DNA of 64,000 nt, taken from an uncultured Eggerthellaceae bacterium (GTDB lineage: Bacteria > Actinomycetota > Coriobacteriia > Coriobacteriales > Eggerthellaceae). The first letter of the stretch is position 1, and the number at the start of each line of letters is the position of its first letter. Both the position numbers and the translations under genes were made by a program. Below, one piece after another: positions 24,615-33,398 of the stretch. The notes beneath the pieces are model-generated. The model searched no databases, was not told the origin of the DNA, and saw only the letters and a program-made list of their open reading frames with translations. The DNA is taken from positions 62,001 to 126,000 of the forward strand of contig CAJUPL010000002.1 in NCBI GenBank assembly GCA_910588435.1, read 5' to 3'.

Positions 24615-25080
24615 GGCTCAAGATCATAGCTCACGGGCCTCTCCCTGGATCATCGCAACCTTGACATGGCGCTGGCATGGATCCATCACGGATCGATCAC
24701 GCATCCAGCGCATATCTGTGCCATTTGTGCCATATGCGCCACCGCTTCGCCAATGAGCGCATGAATGATAAGATGCTCGCTAGCTTCATTCGGGTCTGTA
24801 GTTGCGGCGGGAAACCGCCTAGCCCAAGGCAGATGCGGTCGAAAGGGCCCACGTAAGCGGGTGTGAGAGCATCCCGTGAGCATGGCGTATTCTAGAGGTA
24901 AGCCGCACCGCCCGGATACATCATCGGGCATGAGGCCTGACCGGGCGAGAGGGTGGGAGCGCGCAAGCGCGAACCCCCAGTGCGCGAGTGTGGGGGCAAA
25001 GACTAGGTCAGCCGGATGAAGCCATTGACATGACAGATCAAGGCTCATGGCAGCCTTCAGGGTCAAAGGGGATGAGAAGC
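24615..25080. other. 466-base gap with a GC-rich structured region
   Basis: No protein gene could be supported. Roughly 24765-25020 is dense in pairing segments: GGCGG-GAAA-CCGCC (24806-24819), GCCCG/CGGGC around 24911-24928, and CTGACC (24937-24942) pairing with GGTCAG (25006-25011) around CGCGC-AA-GCGCG and CCCCCA/TGTGGGGG. This may be a stable RNA or the leader of the downstream lipoprotein gene. I looked for tmRNA, RNase P, SRP, 6S and common riboswitch signatures and found none that fits. Confidence 0.4.
24623..24628 (-). promoter_or_regulatory. -10 box of comF, implying a leaderless mRNA
   Basis: On the minus strand TATGAT ends 8 bases before the comF ATG (24614), leaving no room for a ribosome binding site and placing the transcription start at or beside the start codon. 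Confidence 0.45.
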
Positions 25081-26052
25081 ATGCGTCATCTGCGTAAGCT
25101 CTCTGCATTCATCATTTCAGGCATCTTGGCGTGCGGCTTCGCATTCGGCCTTGCCGGTTGCAGCTCTGCTGAGGAATATGAGCCAGCTCTAGGGGATCCG
25201 CAAGTGACTCCTCCCACCATCGGGGAGGCAGGCAAGCTGCGCGTGGGCGTTAACACGGAGAAGTCCCCGCTTGCTGGGCGCGGAAGCCAATCCATCATCG
25301 GCATAGATGTAGATATAGCCGCCGCCATTGCGGATGAGCTGGGGCTTTCGCTCACTGTTGAGGATGTGGGGACCGACGGCCAAGAGGCGCTTGATGAGGG
25401 TACTGTTGACATCGTCATGGGCCAGGAGAAGGCAGAGGATGCAGATGGCATGTGGCTCTCAGATCAGTACCTGCCAACCGGTGTGGTCCTGTTCGCGAAA
25501 GAGGGCTCAGGTGCTGAGATGCCAACGGGCGCTGTGACCCCTCGCATCGCCGCGCAGATATCATCGAAGAGCGCATGGGCTGTCACGAACGCATTCGGTG
25601 AGGATGCGCTGGAGTCCACCAATGACCTAGCAACGGCGTTCGCGGATCTGTCCAAGGGCAACGTGGACTTCGTGGCATCAGATGCGGTGATCGGGATGTA
25701 TGCAGCGAATCTGCAGGATGTCCCAGTTGAGATAGTGTGCTTGATGGACACTGCAAGCGGCTATTGCGTAGGCGTGTCATCAACCAACAAGGATCTGCAG
25801 GATGCCATCGCGCAAGCGCTCTCCACCATCACCGGGAACGGCATCGTCGGAGTGATAGAGGACAAGTGGCTTGGTGGCACCATAAGCCTTGATGGCGTTC
25901 CTAAGGTGGAAGCCAAGGCGCAAGCGCAGGATAGCAATGCAGAAGAGCCAGCTGATGGGGAGAGCGATGACGCAGACAGCTCATCGTCTAGCGCATCCAG
26001 CTCATCTAGCAGCTCATCCTCCTCAAGCTCATCATCAACGTCCTCTAACTGA
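25081..26052 (+). CDS. Solute-binding lipoprotein (SBP_bac_3-like) with poly-Ser tail
   Basis: Periplasmic-binding-protein fold related to amino-acid ABC receptors: LRVGVNTEKSPLAG, GIDVDIAAAIADELGL, DIVMGQEK and the closing GVIEDKWLG. ATG 25081 is chosen (AGGGG 9 bases upstream); an ATG at 25072 is possible. The signal peptide ends in the lipobox LAGC, so it is anchored to the membrane by a lipidated Cys about 27 residues in. The last 50 residues are acidic and then nearly pure Ser (SSSSSASSSSSSSSSSSSS), unusual and possibly a wall spacer. No ABC permease or ATPase gene is next to it, so the ligand and partner are unknown. Confidence 0.85.
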   Translation: MRHLRKLSAFIISGILACGFAFGLAGCSSAEEYEPALGDPQVTPPTIGEAGKLRVGVNTEKSPLAGRGSQSIIGIDVDIAAAIADELGLSLTVEDVGTDGQEALDEGTVDIVMGQEKAEDADGMWLSDQYLPTGVVLFAKEGSGAEMPTGAVTPRIAAQISSKSAWAVTNAFGEDALESTNDLATAFADLSKGNVDFVASDAVIGMYAANLQDVPVEIVCLMDTASGYCVGVSSTNKDLQDAIAQALSTITGNGIVGVIEDKWLGGTISLDGVPKVEAKAQAQDSNAEEPADGESDDADSSSSSASSSSSSSSSSSSSSTSSN

Positions 26053-26078
26053 GAAGCCTCTAGCTGAGAAGGTATGAC

Positions 26079-29063
26079 ATGGAAGAAGATGTGAAGAGAG
26101 CCGCAGAAGCGGCAGGGTTCGCTATGCAAAGCGTTCAAGCGGTGTCTGAGATAGACGGCACCGCATTCCAGATGGAGCATGAGGCAAGCGGCGCCAAGCT
26201 GCTCTTCTTGAAGTGCGATGACGTGGACAAGTCATTCTCCATCACGTTCAAGACGCCCGCGGCAGATGACACGGGCGTCTTCCACATATTGGAGCACTCC
26301 GTCCTTTGCGGGTCTGAGAAGTTCCCCGTGAAGGAGCCGTTCGTGAACCTGCTAAAGGGCAGCATGCAGACGTTCTTGAACGCCATGACCTTCCCTGACA
26401 AGACCATGTATCCGGTGGCATCCACTAACATGACGGACCTCATGAACCTGACGGATGTCTACATGGATGCCGTGTTCCATCCGCGCATCTACTCAACGGA
26501 GGACATCTTTCGTCAAGAGGGCTGGCACTTGGAGGCTCTCCGGCGTGATGTAGAGGGTGCATCTCCCGAAGGGGAGCTGGAAGAGGTACGCGAAGCAGAA
26601 GCGGGCATCCCGCTCCCGCTCGATCCAAAGGATGTGGACCTCTCCTTCAATGGCGTGGTCTACAACGAGATGAAGGGCGCGCTCTCAGAGGCTGAGTCCG
26701 TTCTGTATGACGCTCTCTCAGCTGCTCTCTTCCCAGATACCACCTACAGGTTCGAATCAGGCGGCACGCCGGAGGCCATACCTGACCTCACATACGAGGC
26801 CTTCCTTGACTCGCACACGCGCCATTACCGTGCGGATAACTGCTACATCATCCTGTATGGAGACATGGATATCCAGCGCATGCTCTCCTTCTTGGATGAG
26901 GAGTACCTCTCCAAGATGCCGAAGGACTCCTCAGTCCTGGCAACGAACCCGCTGGATCTGCAGCCACCCGTCATCAACATGGACGCGAAGGTGCGCATGA
27001 GGACGGCCAAGGGCAACGCGTGCGCGGCGCTTGGATACGTTGTGGGAACATCGCATGATGTGGAGCGCGTGGTGGCAACGGACATCTTGATGGATGCCAT
27101 CGCTGGATCGAATGAGGCTCCGCTCAAGAAGCGCATGCTGGAGGAATCCTTGAGCGACGACTTCAACGCCTATCTGGCTGACTCTGTGCTGCAGCCATTC
27201 GTGGTGATGCAGCTCAAGGGCGCGAAGGAGGGTGCGGCAGATCGGTTCGAAGGCATCGTGCAGGATGAGGTTCGCCGTCTTGCTGATGGCGCGCTGGATC
27301 CGGCTCTGATACATGCGGCCATCACGCATGCTGAGTTCATCATGCGTGAGCATAACCTAGGGTATTCAGACGGTGTGATCTATTCCATGGCGGCCATGAA
27401 CGGCTGGCTGTATGACCCAGATGACGCGCTTGCCTATGTTCGCTTCGAGGAGCTGTTCGCAGACCTCAAGGCCAAGGCTGACACCGGCTGGTTCGAAGGT
27501 CTCTTGAGGGAGCTCTTCTTGGAGAGCAACCACCATGGTCGTGCTCAGGTGATACCAGTTGAGGGGGAGGATGCGCAAGATCCTCGCCTTGCAGATCTCG
27601 CGCGCACGCTTGACGCAAGCGGTCTTGCACAGATCGAAGAGGAAATGGAACGCTTGGTGCAGGCGCAGATGGCGCCTGATACGTCTGAGGCGCTTGCAAC
27701 GCTCCCGCATCTTTCGGTCTCTGACATCAAGGATGCGCCCTTTGAGCCCGGCTTCACGTATTCAGAAGAGGGAGGCGCGCGCATCATCCGCCATGATGTG
27801 GAGACGCATGGGATCGTCTATGCAACCAGGTACTACGGGCTTGAATGCATGAGCTATGAGGATCTGCCCTACGCATCTGTTCTGGCCATGCTCCTGGGCA
27901 GGCTAGACACTGATGAGCACACAGCTTCTGAGCTTGACACCCTCATCCAAGGAAGCCTTGGGAACCTCTCCTTTGCGCCAGACACCTATGAGCCGCTTGC
28001 GGCTACGGGGATCCCAACAGAAGCCGTCTTCGTGGCGTCTGCGTCTGCGCTGGCAGAGAACGCCCCTGCTGCTGCCAAGTTGGCTGATGAGGTCATATCT
28101 GGAACGCGCTTCTCAGACAAGGCGAAGGTGCGAGACATCTTGGTGCAGGCCAAGGTGGGGCTTGAGCGCACGTTCGCCATGGCAGGGCATAGCGCTGCAG
28201 CCAACCGCGCTCTTTCATATGTATCTCATACGGCGAAGGCGAAGGAGCAGTATGCGGGCATAGACTTCTATCTCTTCTTGCGTGAGCTGACCGAGCATTT
28301 CGATGAGCGCTTTGACAGGCTCGTTGAGAAGCTGGAGGAGCTGAGGAGCCTCATATTCTCGGATGACAACTGCATCCTCTCATTCGCTGGCACGGATGCA
28401 GACCTTGAGGCTTACAGGCGCGCATCTGCAGGCCTTGGCATGAGCGCGCATGCTAGGGAGAAGAAGCTGCATATCCCTGAGCCTCATGATGCGCATGAGG
28501 CGTTCGCGGTCTCATCTGATGTCACATTCACATCGCTTGCTGCAGACAGGAAGCCCTACGGCATGCCCTTCTCAGGTGAGTGGCTGCTGGCTTCCAGGAT
28601 GCTCACATATGGGTTCCTCTGGAATGAGGTGCGCGTGGTGGGCGGTGCCTACGGCGTGGGCTTCACCAGCAGGAGGGGTGGCCAGACCTATTTCCATTCC
28701 TACCGTGACCCCAAGATCGATCCAACGCTTGCAGCCTTCCAGGCAAGCGCTGATTGGCTCTCAGAGCTCGACATCCCAGATGAGGAGTTCGAAGGGTACC
28801 AAGTGAGCACGGTTGCGGCCATGGATTCGCCTTTGAAGCCTCGTGACCTGGTCAAGCGCCAGGATTCGATGCACTTCATAGGCTGCACTGAAGAGGACCG
28901 GGCGAAGACGCGCCAAGAGCTCTTGGCGGCTACGAAGGATAGCGTTCGCGCGCTGGCTCAGCCCCTACGCAAGCTGGTGTCTGCGAACCACATCTGCTGC
29001 GTGGGGGACGCGAAGCTGATAGCTGAGTGCAAGGAGCGCTTCTGTGTCATAGACCTCACTTGA
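26079..29063 (+). CDS. M16C zinc peptidase (presequence-protease family)
   Basis: 994-residue inverzincin of the PreP/Cym1/falcilysin family, which degrades short peptides in a closed chamber made from four homologous domains. The inverted zinc motif HILEH is at 69-73, followed by VLCGSEKFPVKEPFVNLLKGS and FLNAMTFPDKTMYPVAS; YNEMKGALSEAES supplies the third metal ligand Glu. The second half (FxPGFTYSEEGG, VGFTSRRGG, YFHSYRDP) is the non-catalytic M16C part. No signal peptide, so cytoplasmic. A run of AGCTGAGAAGG lies before the ATG. A -10 box for the next gene follows 25 bases after its stop. Confidence 0.93.
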   Translation: MEEDVKRAAEAAGFAMQSVQAVSEIDGTAFQMEHEASGAKLLFLKCDDVDKSFSITFKTPAADDTGVFHILEHSVLCGSEKFPVKEPFVNLLKGSMQTFLNAMTFPDKTMYPVASTNMTDLMNLTDVYMDAVFHPRIYSTEDIFRQEGWHLEALRRDVEGASPEGELEEVREAEAGIPLPLDPKDVDLSFNGVVYNEMKGALSEAESVLYDALSAALFPDTTYRFESGGTPEAIPDLTYEAFLDSHTRHYRADNCYIILYGDMDIQRMLSFLDEEYLSKMPKDSSVLATNPLDLQPPVINMDAKVRMRTAKGNACAALGYVVGTSHDVERVVATDILMDAIAGSNEAPLKKRMLEESLSDDFNAYLADSVLQPFVVMQLKGAKEGAADRFEGIVQDEVRRLADGALDPALIHAAITHAEFIMREHNLGYSDGVIYSMAAMNGWLYDPDDALAYVRFEELFADLKAKADTGWFEGLLRELFLESNHHGRAQVIPVEGEDAQDPRLADLARTLDASGLAQIEEEMERLVQAQMAPDTSEALATLPHLSVSDIKDAPFEPGFTYSEEGGARIIRHDVETHGIVYATRYYGLECMSYEDLPYASVLAMLLGRLDTDEHTASELDTLIQGSLGNLSFAPDTYEPLAATGIPTEAVFVASASALAENAPAAAKLADEVISGTRFSDKAKVRDILVQAKVGLERTFAMAGHSAAANRALSYVSHTAKAKEQYAGIDFYLFLRELTEHFDERFDRLVEKLEELRSLIFSDDNCILSFAGTDADLEAYRRASAGLGMSAHAREKKLHIPEPHDAHEAFAVSSDVTFTSLAADRKPYGMPFSGEWLLASRMLTYGFLWNEVRVVGGAYGVGFTSRRGGQTYFHSYRDPKIDPTLAAFQASADWLSELDIPDEEFEGYQVSTVAAMDSPLKPRDLVKRQDSMHFIGCTEEDRAKTRQELLAATKDSVRALAQPLRKLVSANHICCVGDAKLIAECKERFCVIDLT

Positions 29064-29088
29064 TGCTCGAGGTCAGTTCGCTTTGCAC

Positions 29089-29094
29089 TATAAT
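29089..29094 (+). promoter_or_regulatory. -10 box upstream of the 29122 gene
   Basis: A perfect TATAAT in GCACTATAATC, 27 bases before the GTG at 29122. No -35 at normal spacing was found. Confidence 0.5.
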
Positions 29095-29121
29095 CTCTGA
29101 GACCAGCGATGCATCGAGGAT

Positions 29122-29445
29122 GTGGCGTGTCTTTTGGCTGAAGGCTTCTCGCATATAAAGGTTACTCCTGCCGAAGAGGCGGAAGTGGTCATACATGCGG
29201 GTGCTCCTTGCTCCTCTTCTGTGGAAGAGGGCCAAGCAGCCAAGGTGCCTGATAAGGCCTCAGAGGATGCGGCTTTCGCGAAGAGCGCTCCGGTCAAGAG
29301 TGCTGCTCGGAGCCAGGATGCGTTCAAGGAGACCACCCTTGAGGACATCCAAGGATCCAAGATGTCCAAGATGCAGATAGCCATCATCGTGGTTGCGGTG
29401 CTGGCCATCGTGGCATTCATCGTCTGGTACGCGTTCCTTTCGTGA
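29122..29445 (+). CDS. Small C-terminally anchored membrane protein
   Basis: 107 residues, not recognised. A GTG at 29122 follows a -10 box and a weak CGAGGA. The N-terminal 80 residues are acidic and Ala/Ser-rich, and a single TM segment at about 84-105 (MQIAIIVVAVLAIVAFIVWYAF) ends the protein with almost nothing outside, a tail-anchored layout. The downstream gene overlaps its end by frame and starts 42 bases later; both carry a single TM, so they may be partners. Confidence 0.6.
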   Translation: MACLLAEGFSHIKVTPAEEAEVVIHAGAPCSSSVEEGQAAKVPDKASEDAAFAKSAPVKSAARSQDAFKETTLEDIQGSKMSKMQIAIIVVAVLAIVAFIVWYAFLS

Positions 29446-29486
29446 GATGCAGCTATAACGGACTAGAAGCGATGAAGGACAAGAAG

Positions 29487-30413
29487 ATGAGCAAGATAGA
29501 TCCATCTGCATTCCCTGAGACTGAGGGTGCAGACCTGAACGCGCCGCAGGTAGACGTACCTCAGATAGAGGTCCTGACAGAGCAAGAGGAAGACGCAAGC
29601 CCCAAGACCAAGTCTGGGAACCACGCTCGTTCTGGGCAGGCGGCCTACATCCAGCGCTCTGCGCGCATGAGGCGCATCTTGATCGTGGTGATCGTCCTTC
29701 TGGTGATCTTGATCGGGCTTGCAGGCTTCTTGGCTTGGCAGCTCTATCAGACCGCACGTGATACAGCCGTGCAGCAAACGCAGATAGCTGAGATGGGCGC
29801 TTCCACCAATACAGAGGAAACGACGAAGGACGCCTCTGCCACCACCTCCAAGAAGACCACGGTGCCAGACCTGGTGGCTCTGATCGGCACTACGCAAGAA
29901 GAAGCCATCCAGAAGCTGCAGCATGGCGCTAGGGTCTCATCCGCCGTTCCCGTCAACGAAGAGGACAACCCTGTCAAGCAGGAGGTCCGCATAGCTCTCA
30001 CAGAAGAGCCAGCTGATTCCAAGGGCGGAACGCCCACCATCAGCTTGAGCCTGAATGAGGAGGGGCGCGCCATAAGGGTTGGGTACACCTCAAGCACGTC
30101 ATCTCTGGGATACGGGTCCTTGAGCTTCTCGGATGCTGTGACGAACGAGTCCATCGTGGAGAAGACGCTGACCGAGGCCGGCCTTACCGTTCCTGTTGGC
30201 ACGGTAGCGCTCCCGGCTGACAAGATGCAGTACTCAACGTATGCCTCTGATGGCACCACGCTCACCAAGGAGAGCTACACGTTCACGGGCACTGGCACGG
30301 CCGCCGGGCAAGAGAGGCCGTGGTCTGCCACGCTCACGTATGACTACTCCATGGCGAACGCAACGGGCAATCTGGTGGATACCATCCGCACCATCAACGT
30401 ATCAGTAGGGTAG
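29487..30413 (+). CDS. Unrecognised single-TM protein with extracytoplasmic PASTA-like segment
   Basis: ATG 29487 is chosen because AAGGA lies 7 bases upstream; ATG 29472 is an alternative. 308 residues: acidic cytoplasmic N-terminus, one TM at about 64-86 (RILIVVIVLLVILIGLAGFLAW), then a Thr/Ser linker and VPDLVALIGTTQEEAIQKLQ, which has the V-P-D-L-x-G-x-x-x-x-x-A motif of PASTA-type repeats that bind muropeptides in kinases and PBPs (similarity seen by eye, single copy). The remaining 190 residues are Thr/Ser-rich beta-like sequence (SLSLNEEGRAIRVGY). Function unknown; an envelope sensing or binding role is inference. Confidence 0.65.
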   Translation: MSKIDPSAFPETEGADLNAPQVDVPQIEVLTEQEEDASPKTKSGNHARSGQAAYIQRSARMRRILIVVIVLLVILIGLAGFLAWQLYQTARDTAVQQTQIAEMGASTNTEETTKDASATTSKKTTVPDLVALIGTTQEEAIQKLQHGARVSSAVPVNEEDNPVKQEVRIALTEEPADSKGGTPTISLSLNEEGRAIRVGYTSSTSSLGYGSLSFSDAVTNESIVEKTLTEAGLTVPVGTVALPADKMQYSTYASDGTTLTKESYTFTGTGTAAGQERPWSATLTYDYSMANATGNLVDTIRTINVSVG

Positions 30414-30488
30414 CGCGCGCCGCATCAGATGATATCGGCCTGACATACGGGTATCATGTTCGCAACCTGAAGCGAAAGGAAGATACCC

Positions 30489-30746
30489 ATGGCCTATATC
30501 CCCAACATCGTGCTCTACTTCAAGCCCACGTGCCCTTATTGCACGAAGGTGCTAGCGTACATGCAGGAGCAGGACATCGCATGTGACATGAAGGACACGC
30601 TAGATCCCGCCAACGCCGATGAGCTGATCCGCATAGGCGGCAAGCGCCAGGTTCCGTGCCTTGTGATAGACGGGCAAGCGATGTATGAGTCAAACGACAT
30701 CATCCAGTACCTGCATGGCCTTGTGGCAGCAGAGGAGATCGGCTAG
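30489..30746 (+). CDS. Glutaredoxin-family protein
   Basis: 85-residue thioredoxin-fold protein with the dithiol active site Cys15-Pro-Tyr-Cys18 after IVLYFKPT, the cis-Pro motif QVPCLVIDG, and a final YESNDIIQYL helix as in glutaredoxin 3. AAAGGAAG precedes the ATG. Many Actinomycetota lack glutathione, so the electron donor is open. It is 2 bases from an ATP-grasp enzyme gene, so both are made from one transcript and may act in the same thiol or peptide chemistry. A related CxxC protein is at 62452. Confidence 0.88.
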   Translation: MAYIPNIVLYFKPTCPYCTKVLAYMQEQDIACDMKDTLDPANADELIRIGGKRQVPCLVIDGQAMYESNDIIQYLHGLVAAEEIG

Positions 30747-30748
30747 AC

Positions 30749-31888
30749 ATGGTCATCTTGGACGAGCCCTATGCATCAACGCCGCTCCTTGAGTGGCTGC
30801 AAGGCAGCCAACATCCCGTGCTTGCGAACGCATTCGCGAAGCGCAAGGTGGACGAGGGCTGGAAGCTGCGTCTGGTAGACGAGGAAGAGGCAGCCCGCAT
30901 AGCCTGCTCAGGGGCGCGCATCTACACCTGCACTGAGAATGCGCTGGCGTGGCTTCTGGATCATTCTGATGATGAGCGGCTCACTGGCGCCATCAAGCTG
31001 TTCAAGGACAAGGGGCTCATGCGCGAGAAGCTGGCTGATCTGAGCCCAGGCTTCTACTACAAGCGCGTAGGCCGCGAAGAGCTTGCAGCTGTGGATCCGG
31101 ATGAGCTGCCTTTGCCTGTGGTGCTGAAGCCCAACGTCGGCTTCTGCTCTATGGGCGTGTACGTGGTGGAGTCTGCGGATGCGTGGCGTGAGGCGCTAGA
31201 TGACATCGCGCAGAATGAGGATGCGTGGCATGAGATGTATCCAGAGAGCGTGGTTGGGTCAGAGGATTACCTGATAGAGGGCTTCTTGACGGGCACTGAA
31301 TATGCGGTGGACGCCTACTACGATGAGAATGGCGCTGTGTCCATCTTGAACCTCTGGGAGCATGACTTCGCGGGGGATGAGGACACCTCTGACAGGCTCT
31401 ACTGGTCAAGCAAGCAGCTGATAGATGACAAGCTGCCGAAGTTCAAGCGCTGGCTTGAGGATGTGAACGAGATAGTGGGTGCGCGCAGCTTTTGCGTCCA
31501 TGTTGAGGCGCGCATGACGGATGCCGGCATCGTGCCCATCGAGTTCAATCCGCTTCGCTTCGCTGGCCTTGGTGGCACGGACATGGCGTACTTCGGCTGC
31601 GGCTACAGGACGTATGAGTGCTACCTGGAGGGCCTGCCACTTGACTTGGCAGATGTCTACAAGGCGCATCCTGATGACGTCTATTCCATGTCCCTTCTGG
31701 GGGATGCAGGTGAGGGCGCGTTCGAATACGACAGGTTCGCCAGCAATTTCACTGATGTGCTGGAGTTCCACCGCTTCGATGTGCGCAAGGTTGGAAGCTA
31801 CGGGTTCTTATTTCTCCGCACGCCCGCTGATGACCCCTCAGAGCGAGATTTCGTCTTGCATGCGGATCTTAAGGGATACCTCTCTTAG
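30749..31888 (+). CDS. ATP-grasp domain enzyme of unknown substrate
   Basis: 379 residues with an ATP-grasp core: LPVVLKPNVGFCSMGVYVV (about 124-142, the nucleotide-binding lysine strand and glycine-rich loop), DYLIEGFLTGTEYAVDAYY (binding-loop and metal strand) and HVEARMTDAGIVPIEFNPLRFAG with the Mg-binding Glu/Asn. ATP-grasp enzymes ligate a carboxylate to an amine or thiol through an acylphosphate. The family member is not one I can name. Its start is 2 bases after the glutaredoxin stop, a tight coupling that suggests joint function. Ends at a convergent boundary with thrE genes. Confidence 0.8.
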   Translation: MVILDEPYASTPLLEWLQGSQHPVLANAFAKRKVDEGWKLRLVDEEEAARIACSGARIYTCTENALAWLLDHSDDERLTGAIKLFKDKGLMREKLADLSPGFYYKRVGREELAAVDPDELPLPVVLKPNVGFCSMGVYVVESADAWREALDDIAQNEDAWHEMYPESVVGSEDYLIEGFLTGTEYAVDAYYDENGAVSILNLWEHDFAGDEDTSDRLYWSSKQLIDDKLPKFKRWLEDVNEIVGARSFCVHVEARMTDAGIVPIEFNPLRFAGLGGTDMAYFGCGYRTYECYLEGLPLDLADVYKAHPDDVYSMSLLGDAGEGAFEYDRFASNFTDVLEFHRFDVRKVGSYGFLFLRTPADDPSERDFVLHADLKGYLS

Positions 31889-31911
31889 CTGGCGCGCAGC
31901 GCCTGCGTGCG

Positions 31912-32391
31912 TCACTTCTGCTCGGTCTTGTTGAGGCGCGCCAAGCGTGCGATCCTGCGCTTGGCGTATTCCCATGTCTGCACGCAAGCGGTCACGATGC
32001 ATATGCCCGCTGCTATCCCTGCTGCTGTGAGCAGCGTGTTCATGCTGTCCGTTGAGAGGGCGGCCCAGTTCGCATTCACGGCGTCTGACATGGAGTAGAA
32101 AAGCCCCCTCCCTGGCACCAGCGGGATCACAGAGATGATGAAGAATGCTGTTGACGGGACACGAGAGATGCGCGCCACTACCTCTGCGTATGCGGCAGCT
32201 ACCGCAGATGCGATGACCGATGGCAAGAAGAGCTGCCCCATGAGCTGCAGCATCACCCAGTACACGGCGAACGTGATCAGGCCGCCTATGGATGCTGGCA
32301 GGATGTGGCGCGGGCGCACGTCGAAGAAGAGCGCGAACCCAAGCGCTCCCACGAACGACATGACCAGTTGCATGATGGCTGTGGAATCCAT
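31912..32391 (-). CDS. Threonine/serine exporter, ThrE_2 subunit
   Basis: 159-residue membrane protein with four to five TM helices in the DUF3815/ThrE_2 pattern: ALGFALFFDVRPRHILPASIGGLITF, VARISRVPSTAFFIISVIPLVPGRGLFYSM and a basic C-terminus. In actinomycete ThrE both halves form one chain; here, as in many Firmicutes, they are two genes. The ATG is 1 base from the stop of the larger half at 32393, so the two are made together. Confidence 0.87.
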   Translation of the reverse strand: MDSTAIMQLVMSFVGALGFALFFDVRPRHILPASIGGLITFAVYWVMLQLMGQLFLPSVIASAVAAAYAEVVARISRVPSTAFFIISVIPLVPGRGLFYSMSDAVNANWAALSTDSMNTLLTAAGIAAGICIVTACVQTWEYAKRRIARLARLNKTEQK

Positions 32392-32392
32392 G

Positions 32393-33259
32393 TCAGCCCC
32401 AGATCATGTTCGATAGCGAGATGGCGGCCATGAACCCAAGCGCCAGCGCAACGGCCCAAAGCAGGCTCTCTACGAAGCGCATGATGCCTGAGATGGTGTC
32501 TCCGGAGAGCATGTCGCGCGTGGCGTTCGTCATGGCAAGCCCGGGGATCAATAGCATTATGTCGCCGATCATGACCATGTCGGGGGAGATGTTCCCGAAT
32601 ATCTGGGCCACTATCAAGATCCCAAGGCCGCAGAGGAACGAGTTCACGAAATTGAAGATGATGGTGTTGGGAGTCCACGGGCGCGCGTACCTGATGGCAA
32701 GGCAGAGCAGCACGGCGAACGCGGCGGACACGGCAGCGTCAAGCGGCGTGCCGCCGAAGAACAGCGCGAACCCGCCAGCAGAGAGCACCCCACCTGCGAA
32801 GAGCGCCCAAGCAGGCACGGGGCGCTTCAGGCATTCGCGCACGCGCAGGCGGATCTCATCTGGCTTCATCTGCGTCTCGCTGATCTCATGGCAAAGCTCC
32901 ACCAGGCGCTCCATCTTGGTGAAGTCAATGCTGCCCTCATTGATGATGCGGCGCGTGAGGGTGTGCTCGTATCCGTCTGGCAGGGTCATCGTTGCGATGA
33001 TGGCAGTGGTTATCACGAAGACGTTCATCTTGCGGGCGCCGTACGAGCGGCCCATGTTCGCAAGCTCAACCTCTACGAAGTGGACGTCTGCTCCGCAAAG
33101 GAGCATAGCCTCGCCCATGTCCACGAGGCAGGGGAAGACCTCTAGCGCAAGCGGAGCCTCTTTCGGGAGCTGCAGCGGCGGCGGCAGGGGGCCAGTCTGC
33201 TGCGGAGACTGCTCGGACGCTGGGATGCGCTTCCAGTTGTATAGCTTCGATACCTTCAC
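32393..33259 (-). CDS. Threonine/serine exporter, ThrE (DUF1212) subunit
   Basis: 288 residues. The N-terminal soluble part includes the ThrE signature around LCGADVHFVEVELANMGRSYG and FTKMERLVELCHEIS, followed by about five TM helices (AGGVLSAGGFALFFGGTPLDA; IFNFVNSFLCGLGILIVAQIF; IMLLIPGLAMTNATRDMLSGDTISG). A GTG at 33259 with only a weak ribosome binding site starts it, 43 residues before the conserved part; a later start is possible. Exports threonine and serine in coupled exchange with protons in characterised relatives. Confidence 0.88.
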   Translation of the reverse strand: MKVSKLYNWKRIPASEQSPQQTGPLPPPLQLPKEAPLALEVFPCLVDMGEAMLLCGADVHFVEVELANMGRSYGARKMNVFVITTAIIATMTLPDGYEHTLTRRIINEGSIDFTKMERLVELCHEISETQMKPDEIRLRVRECLKRPVPAWALFAGGVLSAGGFALFFGGTPLDAAVSAAFAVLLCLAIRYARPWTPNTIIFNFVNSFLCGLGILIVAQIFGNISPDMVMIGDIMLLIPGLAMTNATRDMLSGDTISGIMRFVESLLWAVALALGFMAAISLSNMIWG

Positions 33260-33398
33260 TTGCTAAGGCTGCCTTCTTGCTCCGTGTTAACTGACTGTTA
33301 AAGGATGTGCTCGTAGCTCATATGATGAAGCACTTGAAATATCATTGCACGAGTTTGTCTGGAAACGTTTGGATAACGGCGTATAAGGAGAGTGCCAT

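Noticed and set aside
24765..25020. Identification as tmRNA, RNase P RNA, SRP RNA, cobalamin or c-di-GMP riboswitch
   Set aside because: The invariant core sequences of these RNAs were looked for and not found; only a short CAAGGCAGATG resembles a piece of SRP RNA.
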